A DNA stretch of 64,000 bases from Lachnospiraceae bacterium (GCA_029054245.1 JAIDFQ010000041.1:62001-126000), one strand, 5' to 3'; positions 53,650 to 63,165 are shown, counted from the first letter of the stretch. The notes: generated from the sequence alone by a model not told the origin. Made by a program: numbers and translations.

Positions 53650-54029
53650 TCACTTGGCAAATACGGAAAGGAAGAGACAGGCTGTTTTCCGCAATACCCA
53701 TGAGGCGATTTCGCAAGGAAGTATTGAAGCAGATAGTATGGGGCAGGATATTTGATGTGACCGCCATCTTCTTTGATGACATCATAGCATTTAAGGAAAT
53801 GATGTATCAGCAACGCTCTGCTGAACCGGAAAAGGAATTGAAACGCAGAAAACGCGAAGTTATGCAGGCACAAAAACGCATAGTAGAACTTGACCGTATC
53901 TTCAAGCTCATAGTCCATGCGCCGGAAAAGGTGGACGGGAAACGGGTACAGAAAGTAGATATTGTTTTCAACTTTGTAGGTGAAATCAATTTCCTTTCTG
54001 CCACGCAGCCGAAACGGCAAGGCGCATAA
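53650..54029 (+). pseudogene. Large serine recombinase remnants
   Basis: Short pieces of a TndX/Tn4451-type recombinase survive in different frames. RNTHEAISQ (about 53690-53715) matches the N-T-H-E-x-I-I-S motif of the recombinase domain. EKELKRRKREVMQAQKRIVE and LDRIFK are the coiled-coil segment. LIVHAPEKVDGKRVQKVDIV with FNFVGEI is the C-terminal domain, and the piece between LDRIFK and LIVHA is deleted. The catalytic N-terminal domain is missing. The region 53281-53650 before it holds other broken coding pieces that I cannot identify, including LPHIKKQGKLLEEFLSNLRQ near 53440-53500. Confidence 0.75.
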
Positions 54030-54058
54030 GGAAAATGCTTGTTGAGCGCAAGAAAAGA

Positions 54059-54091
54059 CGGTACAGCCCTTGTAATCGGGGCTATACCGCC
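54059..54091. other. Hairpin after the recombinase remnant
   Basis: GGTAcAGCCC pairs with GGGCTaTACC around a short loop. There is no T-run. Confidence 0.5.
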
Positions 54092-54136
54092 TAATCTAAA
54101 ATTACTTCCCTATCACCGCAAACCTTGGATTTTCAA

Positions 54137-54261
54137 GGGTTCTATAAAATCTCTTATTCTGTTCCAAACTATCTCTTGGAGAACTTAAAATCCCTGTTTC
54201 TCAACATTATTTGCGCATTTGTAAGTTACCTATCAGTTACCAATAAAATTTCATAGAACCC
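54137..54261. repeat. Inverted repeat framing the attachment-site copy
   Basis: GGGTTCTATAAAAT (54137-54150) and ATTTCATAGAACCC (54248-54261) are inverted at 13 of 14 positions. They enclose the 16-bp rpsI-end copy at 54170-54185. The form resembles recombinase or integrase arm sites at an element end. Confidence 0.5.
54170..54185. mobile_element. Candidate attachment site, distal copy of rpsI 3' end
   Basis: TATCTCTTGGAGAACT is identical over 16 bp to the end of rpsI at 55160-55175 and in the same orientation. A copy of a conserved gene's 3' end about 1 kb away, with recombinase debris beside it, is the usual mark of integration into that gene. Confidence 0.65.
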
Positions 54262-54283
54262 CACTATGCTTTATCATAAGATT

Positions 54284-54856
54284 TTATCTCTGCCTCATGT
54301 CTGCCACAAACCTTTCATACCACATCGGTACATTATACGAAATTCTGATTGGCTTTCCATTCTTATAAATGGCAAACCTGTGAAATTCTATTGTATTATC
54401 ATAGAATGCTGCCAAATCACATTTCGGCAAAACAGTTTTCAAATTGTTAAACGTGTCAATATATCTTCTTTCAATATCTTTTTCGTTGATACCATGACCA
54501 CCCTGTTTTACACGCGCAACTACCCTTTTCTTAGCAATATCCATACCCTCTACGCCAATATAATGCAGTTCAATAAAATATCCTCTTTCCTTGGCCTTAG
54601 CCATATTATTCAAAATTGATTTTCCACACAATGTAGTTTCCTGATTAAAAGTAATACCTTCATCAAAATATCCGGCAATTTTCTTTACTGCAATTTTCCC
54701 GGCAATCATAACGTCAGTCATATTTCTCCAATCGCCAAACTCTCTCAATATTTCATCTGTATTTACTCTTGGTATACCTTGCAGACTTTGCAATGATTGA
54801 TACAGCGTCGATTTGCCCGCCCCATTAACACCCGCAATCAAAATATATTTTTTCAC
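54284..54856 (-). CDS. Zeta-toxin-like P-loop kinase
   Basis: This 190-aa protein has Walker A IAGVNGAGKSTLYQSL near residue 7, a conserved-like VNTDEILREFGDW, GITFNQETTLCGKSI, and basic C-terminal residues (RRYIDTFNNL). This is the pattern of zeta-toxin family proteins, which phosphorylate UDP-N-acetylglucosamine or similar targets. It starts at a GTG that shares one base with the stop of the small gene upstream, so the pair is coupled like an antitoxin-toxin module. It lies between the two rpsI-end repeats. Confidence 0.78.
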   Translation of the reverse strand: MKKYILIAGVNGAGKSTLYQSLQSLQGIPRVNTDEILREFGDWRNMTDVMIAGKIAVKKIAGYFDEGITFNQETTLCGKSILNNMAKAKERGYFIELHYIGVEGMDIAKKRVVARVKQGGHGINEKDIERRYIDTFNNLKTVLPKCDLAAFYDNTIEFHRFAIYKNGKPIRISYNVPMWYERFVADMRQR

Positions 54857-55035
54857 TAAAAAAGATTCCTTTCCACTACCTGCCGTTGCTTCTTTTGCAG
54901 GAGAAAATCACCCACCATTTCATAAAAACTTCTTTGTTCTTCCGTTTCGGCTTCCAGTACAAGCTGTAGCGTATCTTCCGGCTGCAAAATTTTTATATCT
55001 TCATAAATTTTTTCATATTTTTTTACATCACACAT
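54856..55035 (-). CDS. Small partner of the zeta-like toxin (candidate antitoxin)
   Basis: This 59-aa, charged, helical protein (MCDVKKYEKIYEDIKILQPE, then TLQLVLEAETEEQRSFYEMV) has no DNA-binding motif I can see. The ATG at 55035 follows AGAGGTGA; an open frame to 55083 has no site. Its stop overlaps the toxin's GTG. Size and position suggest an antitoxin that binds the toxin; sequence identity to epsilon is not apparent. Confidence 0.6.
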   Translation of the reverse strand: MCDVKKYEKIYEDIKILQPEDTLQLVLEAETEEQRSFYEMVGDFLLQKKQRQVVERNLF

Positions 55036-55101
55036 GCGCTCACCTCTATCATTCATACTATTTTGAAATATATTATAACCCAAATCACCTCAAATGTTAA
55101 T

Positions 55102-55138
55102 CAAAAAAACTCCGCAAGGAAAACCTGCGAAGTTTTTT
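55102..55138. terminator. Bidirectional terminator after rpsI
   Basis: AAAAAACTCCGCA pairs with TGCGAAGTTTTTT around an 8-nt loop. T-runs occur on both strands. It ends the rplM-rpsI transcript 20 nt past its stop codon. Confidence 0.88.
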
Positions 55139-55158
55139 GAATTTGTATAATATTCTGA

Positions 55159-55554
55159 TTATCTCTTGGAGAACTGTGGTGCGCGACGTGCGGCTTTGAG
55201 ACCGTATTTCTTTCTTTCTTTCATACGAGGATCTCTTGTAAGGAATCCTGCTTTTTTAAGAATTGGTCTGTAATCTGCATCTACCTGAAGCAGCGCTCTT
55301 GCAATACCATGTCTGATTGCACCAGCCTGACCTGTGTAACCGCCGCCATGAACGTTTACCAGTACGTCATACTTATCAACGGTTTCTGTTGCAACCATGG
55401 GCTGACGAACGATAACCTTCAAGGTCTCTAATCCAAAATAATCATCTATAGGTCTTTTATTGATTACGATATCACCTTTACCGGGCATTAAATATACTCT
55501 GGCAATTGATTTTTTCCTTCTACCTGTTCCGTAGAATCTTGCTGATTTAGCCAT
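55159..55554 (-). CDS. rpsI: Small ribosomal subunit protein uS9
   Basis: This 131-aa protein has the full uS9 pattern: [19 protein letters not shown] at the start, [38 protein letters not shown], and the C-terminal APQFSKR tail, which reaches into the 30S P-site. It is 25 nt downstream of rplM. The last codons and stop form the 16-bp candidate attachment site and are intact, so the insertion has not damaged the protein. Confidence 0.98.
   Translation of the reverse strand: MAKSARFYGTGRRKKSIARVYLMPGKGDIVINKRPIDDYFGLETLKVIVRQPMVATETVDKYDVLVNVHGGGYTGQAGAIRHGIARALLQVDADYRPILKKAGFLTRDPRMKERKKYGLKAARRAPQFSKR
55160..55175. mobile_element. Candidate attachment site in rpsI 3' end
   Basis: This is the gene-side copy of the 16-bp repeat (TATCTCTTGGAGAACT), covering the last codons and part of the stop of rpsI. 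rpsI 3' ends are known integration sites for integrative elements in Firmicutes. Confidence 0.6.
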
Positions 55555-55579
55555 TTTAATCTTCTCCTTTCAGTCCCTC

Positions 55580-56008
55580 TTAAAATGTTAATACTTCGGG
55601 CTTCTGAGCCGCATGCTTGTGATCAGGTCCTGCGTACACATGAAGCTTCGTATACATCTGTCTTCCTAAAGGTCCTTTGGGAAGCATTCCTTTAACAGCA
55701 AGCTCAACTACCTTCTCAGGCTTCTTAGCCATCATCTCACGCAACGTAGCTTCCTTCATGCCACCAACGTAATCTGAGTGATGATAGTAAATCTTCTGGT
55801 CTAACTTTCTGCCTGTCACTTTTACCTTATCAGCATTTACAACAATTACAAAATCACCTGTATCCATATGCGGTGTAAAAATCGGTTTGTTCTTACCTCT
55901 TAAAACTTTAGCCACTTCTGAAGCTAAACGACCCAATGTCATATTTGCAGCGTCTACTACATACCATTTTCTTTCGATGGTAGCAGGACTAGCCATAAAT
56001 GTTTTCAT
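55580..56008 (-). CDS. rplM: Large ribosomal subunit protein uL13
   Basis: This 142-aa protein has [57 protein letters not shown] and the basic [20 protein letters not shown]. The ATG at 56008 follows GGAGGATTATC. The frame is open to 56080 but without a site. It heads rplM-rpsI. Confidence 0.98.
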   Translation of the reverse strand: MKTFMASPATIERKWYVVDAANMTLGRLASEVAKVLRGKNKPIFTPHMDTGDFVIVVNADKVKVTGRKLDQKIYYHHSDYVGGMKEATLREMMAKKPEKVVELAVKGMLPKGPLGRQMYTKLHVYAGPDHKHAAQKPEVLTF

Positions 56009-56027
56009 GATAATCCTCCATTCTTGC

Positions 56028-56051
56028 TTTAGCCCGCAAACCGGTACTAAA
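56028..56051 (-). promoter_or_regulatory. Leader hairpin before rplM
   Basis: On the minus strand TTTAG-TA-CCG pairs with CGG-G-CTAAA around GTTTG, ending about 20 nt before the rplM start and next to its ribosome-binding site. An L13-type autoregulatory leader is possible. The form is compatible but not diagnostic. The stretch 56052-56274 has no gene. Confidence 0.35.
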
Positions 56052-56274
56052 AATATAAGTTGCTCCTGATGATTCTCCATGCATCGGGCGGATGTCCGGA
56101 CCGCCGGGATGATTTCGATCCATTTCAGGTATTCTATTTATAATGCTTTACCTAGGGATATGACAAATTTCCAGCTGCGAAAGATGTCAGCCAGACGCTT
56201 GTCAGGTCAAGCATTAACAAACATTGCCACATTGAATAATTATATTATACGCTTCCGTGTGTGTCAATAAAAAT

Positions 56275-57012
56275 TTATAAAAACTCGTATTTAACCAGCG
56301 TAAGCCCACACGCCGGAGCAGTAGGACCTGCTGCCGAACGCTCCCCCATCTCTAAGATCTCTTTTATATGATCCGGTTCCATGCTTCCGCGTCCCACTTC
56401 CATCAGCGTTCCCGCTATGATTCTTACCATATTGTAGAGAAAACCGTTGCCACACACCCGTATGATAATCTCGTCCTGCTCCTTTTCCACCGTCAACTGA
56501 TGAACCGTCCTGACCGTGGACTCCACAACCGCCGCTGCGGAACTGAAACTTTTAAAATCATGCTCGCCAGTCAGATAACAAGCTGCCTGCTTCATCCTTT
56601 CTATATTAAGGGGCACATAAGTAAAGTGTGCGTACAGTCTTTTGGTGGGGAGTGGAAATCGGGTGTTCAGTATTCTGTATTCATAAGTCTTACGGCTTTT
56701 ACAGCGCCTCGGATGAAAGTCCGGCGTGACTTCTTCAGATGCCTGAATCCTAATATCCTCCGGCAGCCTCTGATTTAGGGCATATGCAATTTTTTCCGCC
56801 GGAATACAGGTGTTGGTATCAAACACCGCTACATTGCAAAGGGCATGGACACCGGCATCCGTCCTGCTGGCTCCAATGACCCTGATTTCCTCATTAAGAA
56901 GCGTCCCCAGCGCACGATTCAGTTCTCCTTCTATAGTAGGCGCTCCAGGCTGAATCTGCCATCCGTGATAGGCTGTTCCGTCATAGGCAACCACCAGCTT
57001 TACTCTTTTCAT
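56275..57012 (-). CDS. truA: tRNA pseudouridine(38-40) synthase TruA
   Basis: This 245-aa enzyme makes pseudouridine at positions 38-40 of the tRNA anticodon arm. The catalytic Asp is in GASRTDAGVHALCNVAVF near residue 50. VAYDGTAYHGWQIQPGAPTIE is at the start, and CGNGFLYNMVRIIAGTLMEVG lies near the end. The ATG at 57012 overlaps the ecfT stop (ATGA, 57009-57012); the longer frame to 57054 lies inside ecfT without a site. Confidence 0.96.
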   Translation of the reverse strand: MKRVKLVVAYDGTAYHGWQIQPGAPTIEGELNRALGTLLNEEIRVIGASRTDAGVHALCNVAVFDTNTCIPAEKIAYALNQRLPEDIRIQASEEVTPDFHPRRCKSRKTYEYRILNTRFPLPTKRLYAHFTYVPLNIERMKQAACYLTGEHDFKSFSSAAAVVESTVRTVHQLTVEKEQDEIIIRVCGNGFLYNMVRIIAGTLMEVGRGSMEPDHIKEILEMGERSAAGPTAPACGLTLVKYEFL

Positions 57013-57812
57013 AATAATATCTTTCCGAATACCACGCAAAGCGCCAGATAGCACACCACCGCGCCATATGCAAGTACATCTCTCTTTTTATAAATAAGGG
57101 GCTTCATCTTGGTTCGGTGCTCCCCGCCTCTATAGCATCTTGCCTCCATCGCCATCGCCAGATCATTGGCACGCCTAAATGCCGATATGAATAAGGGAAC
57201 CAATAAAGGAACAAGGCTCTTTGCCTTCTTGATTAAGTTCCCGCTTTCAAAGTCGGCGCCCCTAGCAATCTGCGCCTTCATGATCTTGTCCGTTTCTTCC
57301 AATAAAATAGGAATAAAACGCAATGCAATAGACATCATCATAGAAATTTCATGCACCGGGACCTTAATCTTTTTCAAAGGTCCAAGCAGGCTTTCCATAC
57401 CGTCCGTCAAATTGTTGGGCGTAGTCGTCAGCGTCATCACCGATGACCCCATAATCAGGAATACCAAGCGTATTGCCATAAACGCTGCCAAACGAATCCC
57501 CTCCCAGGTAATCCTGAGCTTCCAGAACGCCACAGCAGTTTCCCCAGGTGTTAAAAACAAATTAAATCCCACCGCTATGATCAGCAGAAATATAATGGAT
57601 TTCATCCCTCGGATCATAAATTTGACCGGCACCTTTGATAATTTAATAATCAGTACCAGAAAAAGCCCGGCTATGCTATAACCTATAAAATTATCTACAA
57701 TAAAAAGGGAAATAATATAGCAGATGGTAGTTACCAGCTTAACCCTTGGATCCAGCCTGTGTATAACCGAATCTGTTTGATAGTATTGTCCCAGTGTAAT
57801 ATCCCTTAACAT
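57009..57812 (-). CDS. ecfT: Energy-coupling factor transporter transmembrane protein EcfT
   Basis: This 267-aa membrane protein has five to six helices and the EcfT coupling motifs: ARG in MKAQIARGADFESG near residue 190 and AMEARCYRGGEH near 230. Together with the two ATPases upstream it forms the shared ECF module that powers vitamin and metal uptake with different S subunits. No S-component gene is in the window, so it should serve several (group II ECF). It is coupled to truA. Confidence 0.95.
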   Translation of the reverse strand: MLRDITLGQYYQTDSVIHRLDPRVKLVTTICYIISLFIVDNFIGYSIAGLFLVLIIKLSKVPVKFMIRGMKSIIFLLIIAVGFNLFLTPGETAVAFWKLRITWEGIRLAAFMAIRLVFLIMGSSVMTLTTTPNNLTDGMESLLGPLKKIKVPVHEISMMMSIALRFIPILLEETDKIMKAQIARGADFESGNLIKKAKSLVPLLVPLFISAFRRANDLAMAMEARCYRGGEHRTKMKPLIYKKRDVLAYGAVVCYLALCVVFGKILL

Positions 57813-57847
57813 GTTCCCTCACTTCTTTGCCATTTCATTGCTGTCAT

Positions 57848-58699
57848 TTACACTCTGTTCAGTGCATGCAAAATCGCTGCCTTTGCTTCCTCAATCGTGG
57901 TAATATCCGTATCTACATCCAGTCCGCTTTTCTTAAGTGCCTGCATGATATATGTTACCTGGGGTGCTGCCAGACCAACCTCTTCCAACTCTTTATAGTG
58001 GCGGAACACTTCCCTCGGTGCATCATCAAACATGACCTGCCCCTTGTTCATCACAATAATCCGATCTACGTACTTCGCCACATCTTCCATGCTGTGGGAA
58101 ACCAGAATAACCGTCATCCCCGTCTCTTCCCGCAACTGTGCGATTTGGTCTAAGATCTCGTCTCGTCCTTTAGGATCAAGACCTGCCGTAGGCTCATCTA
58201 AAATCAATACCTCCGGTTTCATGGCAAGCACACCTGCTATCGCCACCCTGCGCTTTTGTCCACCGGAAAGGTCAAAGGGCGACTGATAAAAAAATTCGTC
58301 CTCAAGCCCCACCTGCTTCAATGCCGCATAGGCTCTAAGCTCTGTTTCCTTCTTATCCAACCCTAAGTTTTTGGGACCATAACATACATCCGAAAATACA
58401 TCAATTTCAAACAGTTGATGCTCTGGATATTGAAAGACAAGTCCCACTTTGCTTCTCAGTTCCTTCCTATTATAATCACTGTCGTGAATGTCCGCACCAT
58501 TATAATACACATTGCCACTTGAAGGCGCCAGCAATCCATTCAGATGCTGCACCAAGGTAGACTTTCCGGAGCCTGTATGTCCGATCAGCCCGATAAACTG
58601 TCCATCAGGTATGGTGAGGCTGACATCCTTAAGCGCCGCATACTCCATAGCTGTTCCCGCTTCATATATATAATTTACATGATCTAAAATAATAGACAT
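57848..58699 (-). CDS. ecfA2: Energy-coupling factor ATPase EcfA2
   Basis: This 283-aa ATPase has Walker A GHTGSGKSTLVQHL near residue 40, Q-loop GLVFQYPEHQLFE, signature LSGGQKRRVAIAGVLA, Walker B VLILDEPTAGLD and switch His in ILVSHSMEDVA. The YPEHQLF form and the C-terminal helical extension fit EcfA2. The ATG at 58699 follows GGAGGATGAG; the open frame to 58771 overlaps ecfA1. Works with EcfA1 and EcfT. Confidence 0.95.
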   Translation of the reverse strand: MSIILDHVNYIYEAGTAMEYAALKDVSLTIPDGQFIGLIGHTGSGKSTLVQHLNGLLAPSSGNVYYNGADIHDSDYNRKELRSKVGLVFQYPEHQLFEIDVFSDVCYGPKNLGLDKKETELRAYAALKQVGLEDEFFYQSPFDLSGGQKRRVAIAGVLAMKPEVLILDEPTAGLDPKGRDEILDQIAQLREETGMTVILVSHSMEDVAKYVDRIIVMNKGQVMFDDAPREVFRHYKELEEVGLAAPQVTYIMQALKKSGLDVDTDITTIEEAKAAILHALNRV

Positions 58700-58757
58700 C
58701 TCATCCTCCATGCCGTGAAGACATTTGACTCCATAACATCCTCTTGCCACATCTTTG

Positions 58758-59612
58758 TTATGCTCTGCCAATCCCCAGCGCTGTCACAAGTTCCTCGCAA
58801 GTCAGAATTCCTTCTGGAATAGCAACGCCGCTTCTTTTTAGTTCATGCGCAAGCAACGTGACCTGAGGCACATCCAGCCGCAGTGATTTTAATTTTTCAA
58901 CCTGACTAAAAATTTCCCTTGGAGTCCCCTCCATAGCAACTTTTCCTTTATCCATGACAAATACCTTATTTGCATGAATGATTTCTTCCATGTAATGTGT
59001 AATCAGAATCACCGTAATTTCTTCCACATCATTAAGCGCCCTTGCTGCTCGGATGACTTCTTTTCTCCCGTTGGGATCCAGCATTGCCGTAGGTTCATCC
59101 AACACAATGCATTTAGGATGCATGGCAATCACGCCCGCGATGGAAACCCTCTGCTTTTGCCCTCCTGAAAGCTTATTGGGTGAATGCTTGCGAAACTCAT
59201 ACATCCCAACTGCCTTGAGGCTTTCCTTCACTCTCTCCCAGATTTCTTCCGTGGGTACACCAAGGTTCTCCGGTCCGAACCCCACATCCTCCTCCACCAC
59301 TTGCCCAATGATCTGATTATCTGGATTCTGGAAGACCATACCAGCCTTCTGTCTTACATCCCACAAATTGGCGTCGTCAGACGTATCCTTTCCATCTACC
59401 CAAACCGTTCCTTCCGTGGGATAGAGAATCGCATTCATATGCTTGGCAAGAGTCGATTTCCCAGAGCCATTATGTCCCAGGATTGCAATAAAGTCCCCCT
59501 GCTTCACATCAAGGTTCACCCCGTCCACTGCGCGGGTGATTCCCTCCACATTTCCTTCTTCATCTCTTCTTATATATTCAAATACCAAATCCTTGGTTTC
59601 TATGATTCCCAT
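58758..59612 (-). CDS. ecfA1: Energy-coupling factor ATPase EcfA1
   Basis: This 284-aa ATPase has Walker [15 protein letters not shown] near residue 46, Q-loop [13 protein letters not shown], signature [16 protein letters not shown], Walker [14 protein letters not shown] and switch His in [19 protein letters not shown] marks EcfA1. The ATG at 59612 follows AAAGGATAAT; earlier in-frame codons to 59681 have no site. It is the first gene of ecfA1-ecfA2-ecfT-truA-rplM-rpsI. Confidence 0.95.
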   Translation of the reverse strand: MGIIETKDLVFEYIRRDEEGNVEGITRAVDGVNLDVKQGDFIAILGHNGSGKSTLAKHMNAILYPTEGTVWVDGKDTSDDANLWDVRQKAGMVFQNPDNQIIGQVVEEDVGFGPENLGVPTEEIWERVKESLKAVGMYEFRKHSPNKLSGGQKQRVSIAGVIAMHPKCIVLDEPTAMLDPNGRKEVIRAARALNDVEEITVILITHYMEEIIHANKVFVMDKGKVAMEGTPREIFSQVEKLKSLRLDVPQVTLLAHELKRSGVAIPEGILTCEELVTALGIGRA

Positions 59613-59819
59613 GTTATTATCCTTTTTATTGCTGCATTTTTGCCTTAAGGACCAATCCTCAAGACACACAGATATATACACTCTCTATTTTCCAACCCCA
59701 ATTATATAAGAAACTATAATTTTCAATTCGCCCTATATTTTACAGGATATTGTTTTCATTTGCAATAGCTTGTCTTTTATCGTATGATAAATAATAGTGA
59801 GTATAGGAGGATTTCCAAT

Positions 59820-60746
59820 ATGAATAAATGGATGAAGCCAATTATGTTTCTGGTTTTTATAGTTTTGATCTGCTCTGTTTTAGGCAGAGTCCTTACAAAT
59901 GGGGAGACCCTTTCTGATTATGCCAAAAGCAACCCAGAAATTGCATATGCGGAGCAGAAACCGATTCCTTCTGCTTCTCCCAAAAGCATTCCAACAGCCT
60001 CTCCTAAGGCTGCACCCTCGCCAACGCCTTCTGTCAAACCTGCCCCCGCCTTTTCACCTCTGGCGGAGGAGTCAAAAGATAGTGTTCATTATCAGGATGG
60101 ATTTTTTTACCAGCCTTTGACAGATGCTGTCACGGCACGAATTACAGGTATTTCTTATCCCGTCTCCGAAGCGATTGCGCCTGCCCTGTCGCTGCAGGCA
60201 GTCAACATCGTTTCTGATGATGCATCTCTTGCAGTCTCTTACGATGATCTTCGCTACTTAAACGTCCTTTATTATGATTTTGACGGGAAGGTACAAATCG
60301 GTGAGATGATCTGTAATAAGGGAATCGCACAGGATTTGATAGAAATCTTTTATGAACTATATCTGAACGAATATCAGATTGAAAAGATAAGATTGATCGA
60401 CGAATATGGCGGTGATGACACGGCTTCCATGCTGGATAACAACACTTCCTGCTTTAATTACCGGGTTGTGGACGGCACGAACAGTCTTTCAAAGCATGCA
60501 CTGGGCTGCGCCATCGACATCAATCCCTTTTATAACCCTTATGTGGTCTTTAACAAAGACGGGAGCGGTGAAACCTATATCTCACCAAAAGGCAGCGAGA
60601 TCTACGCCGACCGGTCTAAAGATTTTCCCTATAAAATTGACGAATCCGACCTTTGCTATCAATTATTTAAAGCCCACGGCTTTACCTGGGGCGGGAACTG
60701 GAATTCCAGCAAGGATTATCAGCATTTCCAGAAGGTGGTAAATTAA
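59820..60746 (+). CDS. M15-family D-Ala-D-Ala carboxypeptidase-like protein
   Basis: This 308-aa protein has one N-terminal helix (PIMFLVFIVLICSVLGRVL), a Pro/Ser/Ala-rich linker (about 45-85), and a C-terminal M15/VanY-like peptidase domain. Zinc ligands are visible in SKHALGCAIDIN (His, Asp) and DYQHFQKVV (His). The domain order fits a membrane-anchored enzyme acting on peptidoglycan stem peptides outside the cell. The ATG at 59820 follows AGGAGGATTT. It is the only gene in this block on the plus strand, inserted between ecfA1 and rplQ. Confidence 0.82.
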   Translation: MNKWMKPIMFLVFIVLICSVLGRVLTNGETLSDYAKSNPEIAYAEQKPIPSASPKSIPTASPKAAPSPTPSVKPAPAFSPLAEESKDSVHYQDGFFYQPLTDAVTARITGISYPVSEAIAPALSLQAVNIVSDDASLAVSYDDLRYLNVLYYDFDGKVQIGEMICNKGIAQDLIEIFYELYLNEYQIEKIRLIDEYGGDDTASMLDNNTSCFNYRVVDGTNSLSKHALGCAIDINPFYNPYVVFNKDGSGETYISPKGSEIYADRSKDFPYKIDESDLCYQLFKAHGFTWGGNWNSSKDYQHFQKVVN

Positions 60747-60785
60747 AATATATCTTGCCACGTAAAATGCAAAGCAGGCTTTCAT

Positions 60786-60815
60786 TAAAAATCCCCGCAT
60801 TTCCATGCGGGGATC
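60786..60815 (-). terminator. Terminator after rplQ
   Basis: A perfect 10-bp stem (ATCCCCGCAT with ATGCGGGGAT, loop TTCC) is followed on the minus strand by TTTTTAAT. It ends the rpsM-to-rplQ transcript and can also stop the convergent M15 gene. Confidence 0.88.
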
Positions 60816-60828
60816 TAATCGATATCTA

Positions 60829-61365
60829 TTATACTAACTCAAGCACTACTTCCATAGCGCCATCGCCCTTACGCTGACCAATCTTGATGATTCTTGTGTA
60901 ACCACCATTGCGGCTTGCATATTTAGGACCATATTCATCGAACAGTTTTGCAACTAAGTCTACTTCCTTTGTGCCTCTCTTCTTACCTGCATTGGTTGCA
61001 GGAACTTCAGTCACAGGATATAAAACCTTGAGCATCTGGTGTCTTGCATGCAGTCTGGAAGGAAGATCCTTTTTGATTTCCTTGTCCACTGTCTCGAACT
61101 TGGTAACTTTCTTTCCATCAACTACTTCTTTTACTCTCTTTCCATCTTTGTCCTTTACCGGGACTTTTGCGGAAACGGTAACTGTCTCGTAATTGTCTTT
61201 TTCTTTAACAGCAAGTGCGATAAGACCGTCAACAATCTTCTGTACTTCCTTTGCTCTTGCCTGTGTGGTAACAATTTTGCCCTTATAAATAAGCGCTGTT
61301 ATCTGATTTCTAAGTAAAGCTTTTCTCTGGTCAGATCTTTTGCCCAGTTTTCTGTATTTTGCCAT
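60829..61365 (-). CDS. rplQ: Large ribosomal subunit protein bL17
   Basis: This 178-aa protein has the bL17 start [41 protein letters not shown]-like [12 protein letters not shown], and the C-terminal [19 protein letters not shown]. It is longer than the common 115-130-aa form because of a charged middle insert (residues about 68-105, [17 protein letters not shown]), seen in other Lachnospiraceae. It is 167 nt downstream of rpoA. Confidence 0.97.
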   Translation of the reverse strand: MAKYRKLGKRSDQRKALLRNQITALIYKGKIVTTQARAKEVQKIVDGLIALAVKEKDNYETVTVSAKVPVKDKDGKRVKEVVDGKKVTKFETVDKEIKKDLPSRLHARHQMLKVLYPVTEVPATNAGKKRGTKEVDLVAKLFDEYGPKYASRNGGYTRIIKIGQRKGDGAMEVVLELV

Positions 61366-61532
61366 CTTTTTGGCTCCTTTCTCAATGGGTCATGCCCTTC
61401 ATGGTACATCCGGCCACGCTCTTTGGACTTACTTACCGAATGCAGTTTTACTCCATTTATGAGAACGCTAAGCGCACTCTTTGGATTTACCGCCTTGCGC
61501 ATCACAAAACATATTCTTATCTGCAAAGCCAA

Positions 61533-62492
61533 TTAAACTTCATCGCTTGGATTAAGCTGTAATCCCAATTCCTTCAGCTTTGCCAAAACCTCTTCCAATG
61601 ACTTACGTCCTAAGTTGCGGACCTTCATCATATCTTCCGAGGTCTTATTGGTCAATTCTTCCACCGTATTGATACCGGCTCTCTTTAAACAATTATAAGA
61701 ACGAACAGACAATTCTAACTCGTCGATGCTCATTTCCAATACTTTTTCTTTTTCATCTTCTTCCTTCTCCACCATAACCTCTGCAGTTTTGGCATTCTCA
61801 GATAAATCGATGAAAAGTCCTAAATGTTCGCTGAGTACTTTTGCAGCCAGGCTGACTGCCTCATCAGGTACCAGTGTGCCGTTTGTATAAACATCAAGTG
61901 TCAGCTTATCAAAATCTGTAATCTGCCCAACACGTGTATTTTCAACGGTTACATTCACTCTCTCAACGGGTGTATAGATGGAATCGATTGCTATCACACC
62001 GATCGGAAGATCATCGCTCTTATTCTTATCCGCACTTACATAGCCTCTTCCTCTGGTAATTGTAAGTTCCATGTACAGCTTGGTATTCTTGCCGCTTAAG
62101 GTTGCAATTGTAAGCTCAGGATTCAGTATTTCAATATCCTGATCGCACTGAATGTCTGAAGCCTTAACGACTCCCTCGCCTTCATATTCGATGTATGCGG
62201 TTTTCGGTTCGTTTGTATCGCTGTTATTTCTAATTGCAAGGCTCTTGATGTTCATGATAATTTCAGTCACATCCTCCTTGACGCCTTCAATGGAACTGAA
62301 TTCATGAAGTACACCTTCAATCTTGACCTGGCTTACAGCAGCGCCAGGAAGTGAAGAGAGCATAATTCTTCTAAGTGAATTACCAAGTGTGATACCGTAA
62401 CCTCTTTCCAGAGGTTCTACGACAAATCTGCCATACTTTTCATCCTCAGAGATTTCTGCTACCTCAATATTTGGTCTTTCGAAATCAAACAT
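61533..62492 (-). CDS. rpoA: RNA polymerase alpha subunit
   Basis: This 319-aa protein has the N-terminal assembly domain ([40 protein letters not shown]) and the C-terminal DNA- and activator-binding domain ([34 protein letters not shown]). Normal length and order between rpsD and rplQ. Confidence 0.98.
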   Translation of the reverse strand: MFDFERPNIEVAEISEDEKYGRFVVEPLERGYGITLGNSLRRIMLSSLPGAAVSQVKIEGVLHEFSSIEGVKEDVTEIIMNIKSLAIRNNSDTNEPKTAYIEYEGEGVVKASDIQCDQDIEILNPELTIATLSGKNTKLYMELTITRGRGYVSADKNKSDDLPIGVIAIDSIYTPVERVNVTVENTRVGQITDFDKLTLDVYTNGTLVPDEAVSLAAKVLSEHLGLFIDLSENAKTAEVMVEKEEDEKEKVLEMSIDELELSVRSYNCLKRAGINTVEELTNKTSEDMMKVRNLGRKSLEEVLAKLKELGLQLNPSDEV

Positions 62493-62571
62493 TGCAAATA
62501 CCCTCCTTTACGAACAATATAGATACGCTTAGACAGCGCATAACGCTGCCTAAAGCATCTTTTATATGGTT

Positions 62572-63165
62572 TTATTTAGAATATAATTCGACGATAAGCA
62601 TCTCATTTACAGGAACGTCAATCATTTCTCTTGTAGGAAGGTTCTTAACAGTCCCCTTTAACGCTTCCTGGTCCACATCAATCCATTCAGGAACCAGTCT
62701 TCCTGCTGTTACTTCAAGGATATCTTTGTATCTCTGTAAGGATTTTGATTTCTCTCTGATTTCAATCACATCCCCTGCCTTAATTAAATAAGAAGGAATG
62801 TTAACCTGCTTGCCATTTACCAGCACATGCTTATGACCAACTACCTGTCTGGCTTCTCTTCTGGTTCTGGCAAATCCCATTCTGAATACTACGCTGTCAA
62901 GTCTTCTTTCAAGCATGACCATAAGATTTTCACCAGTCATACCTTTCATTCTGTCAGCCTTATCATAGTAGTTTCTGAAAGGTTTTTCAAGCACACCATA
63001 AATGAATTTTGCTTTCTGCTTCTCGCGTAGCTGAAGTCCATATTCACTTACTTTTTTACCTGCTCTTGCATTTGTTCTGTTTGACTTCTTGTCATATCCC
63101 AAAAATACGGGATCAAGACCAAGTGATCTACATCTCTTTAATACCGGAACTCTGTTTACTGCCAT
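62572..63165 (-). CDS. rpsD: Small ribosomal subunit protein uS4
   Basis: This 197-aa protein has the N-terminal segment [19 protein letters not shown] without the zinc-Cys motif, [20 protein letters not shown], and the S4 RNA-binding domain ([40 protein letters not shown]). It starts the 30S assembly and may autoregulate this operon. Confidence 0.98.
   Translation of the reverse strand: MAVNRVPVLKRCRSLGLDPVFLGYDKKSNRTNARAGKKVSEYGLQLREKQKAKFIYGVLEKPFRNYYDKADRMKGMTGENLMVMLERRLDSVVFRMGFARTRREARQVVGHKHVLVNGKQVNIPSYLIKAGDVIEIREKSKSLQRYKDILEVTAGRLVPEWIDVDQEALKGTVKNLPTREMIDVPVNEMLIVELYSK

Noticed and set aside
53547-54029. 160-aa intact plus-strand gene
   Set aside because: Recombinase-like pieces occur in more than one frame and key middle parts are missing, so it was called a pseudogene.
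61299-61532. 77-aa minus-strand frame between rpoA and rplQ
   Set aside because: It overlaps the start of rplQ in another frame and has no recognisable pattern; the gap is ordinary leader sequence.
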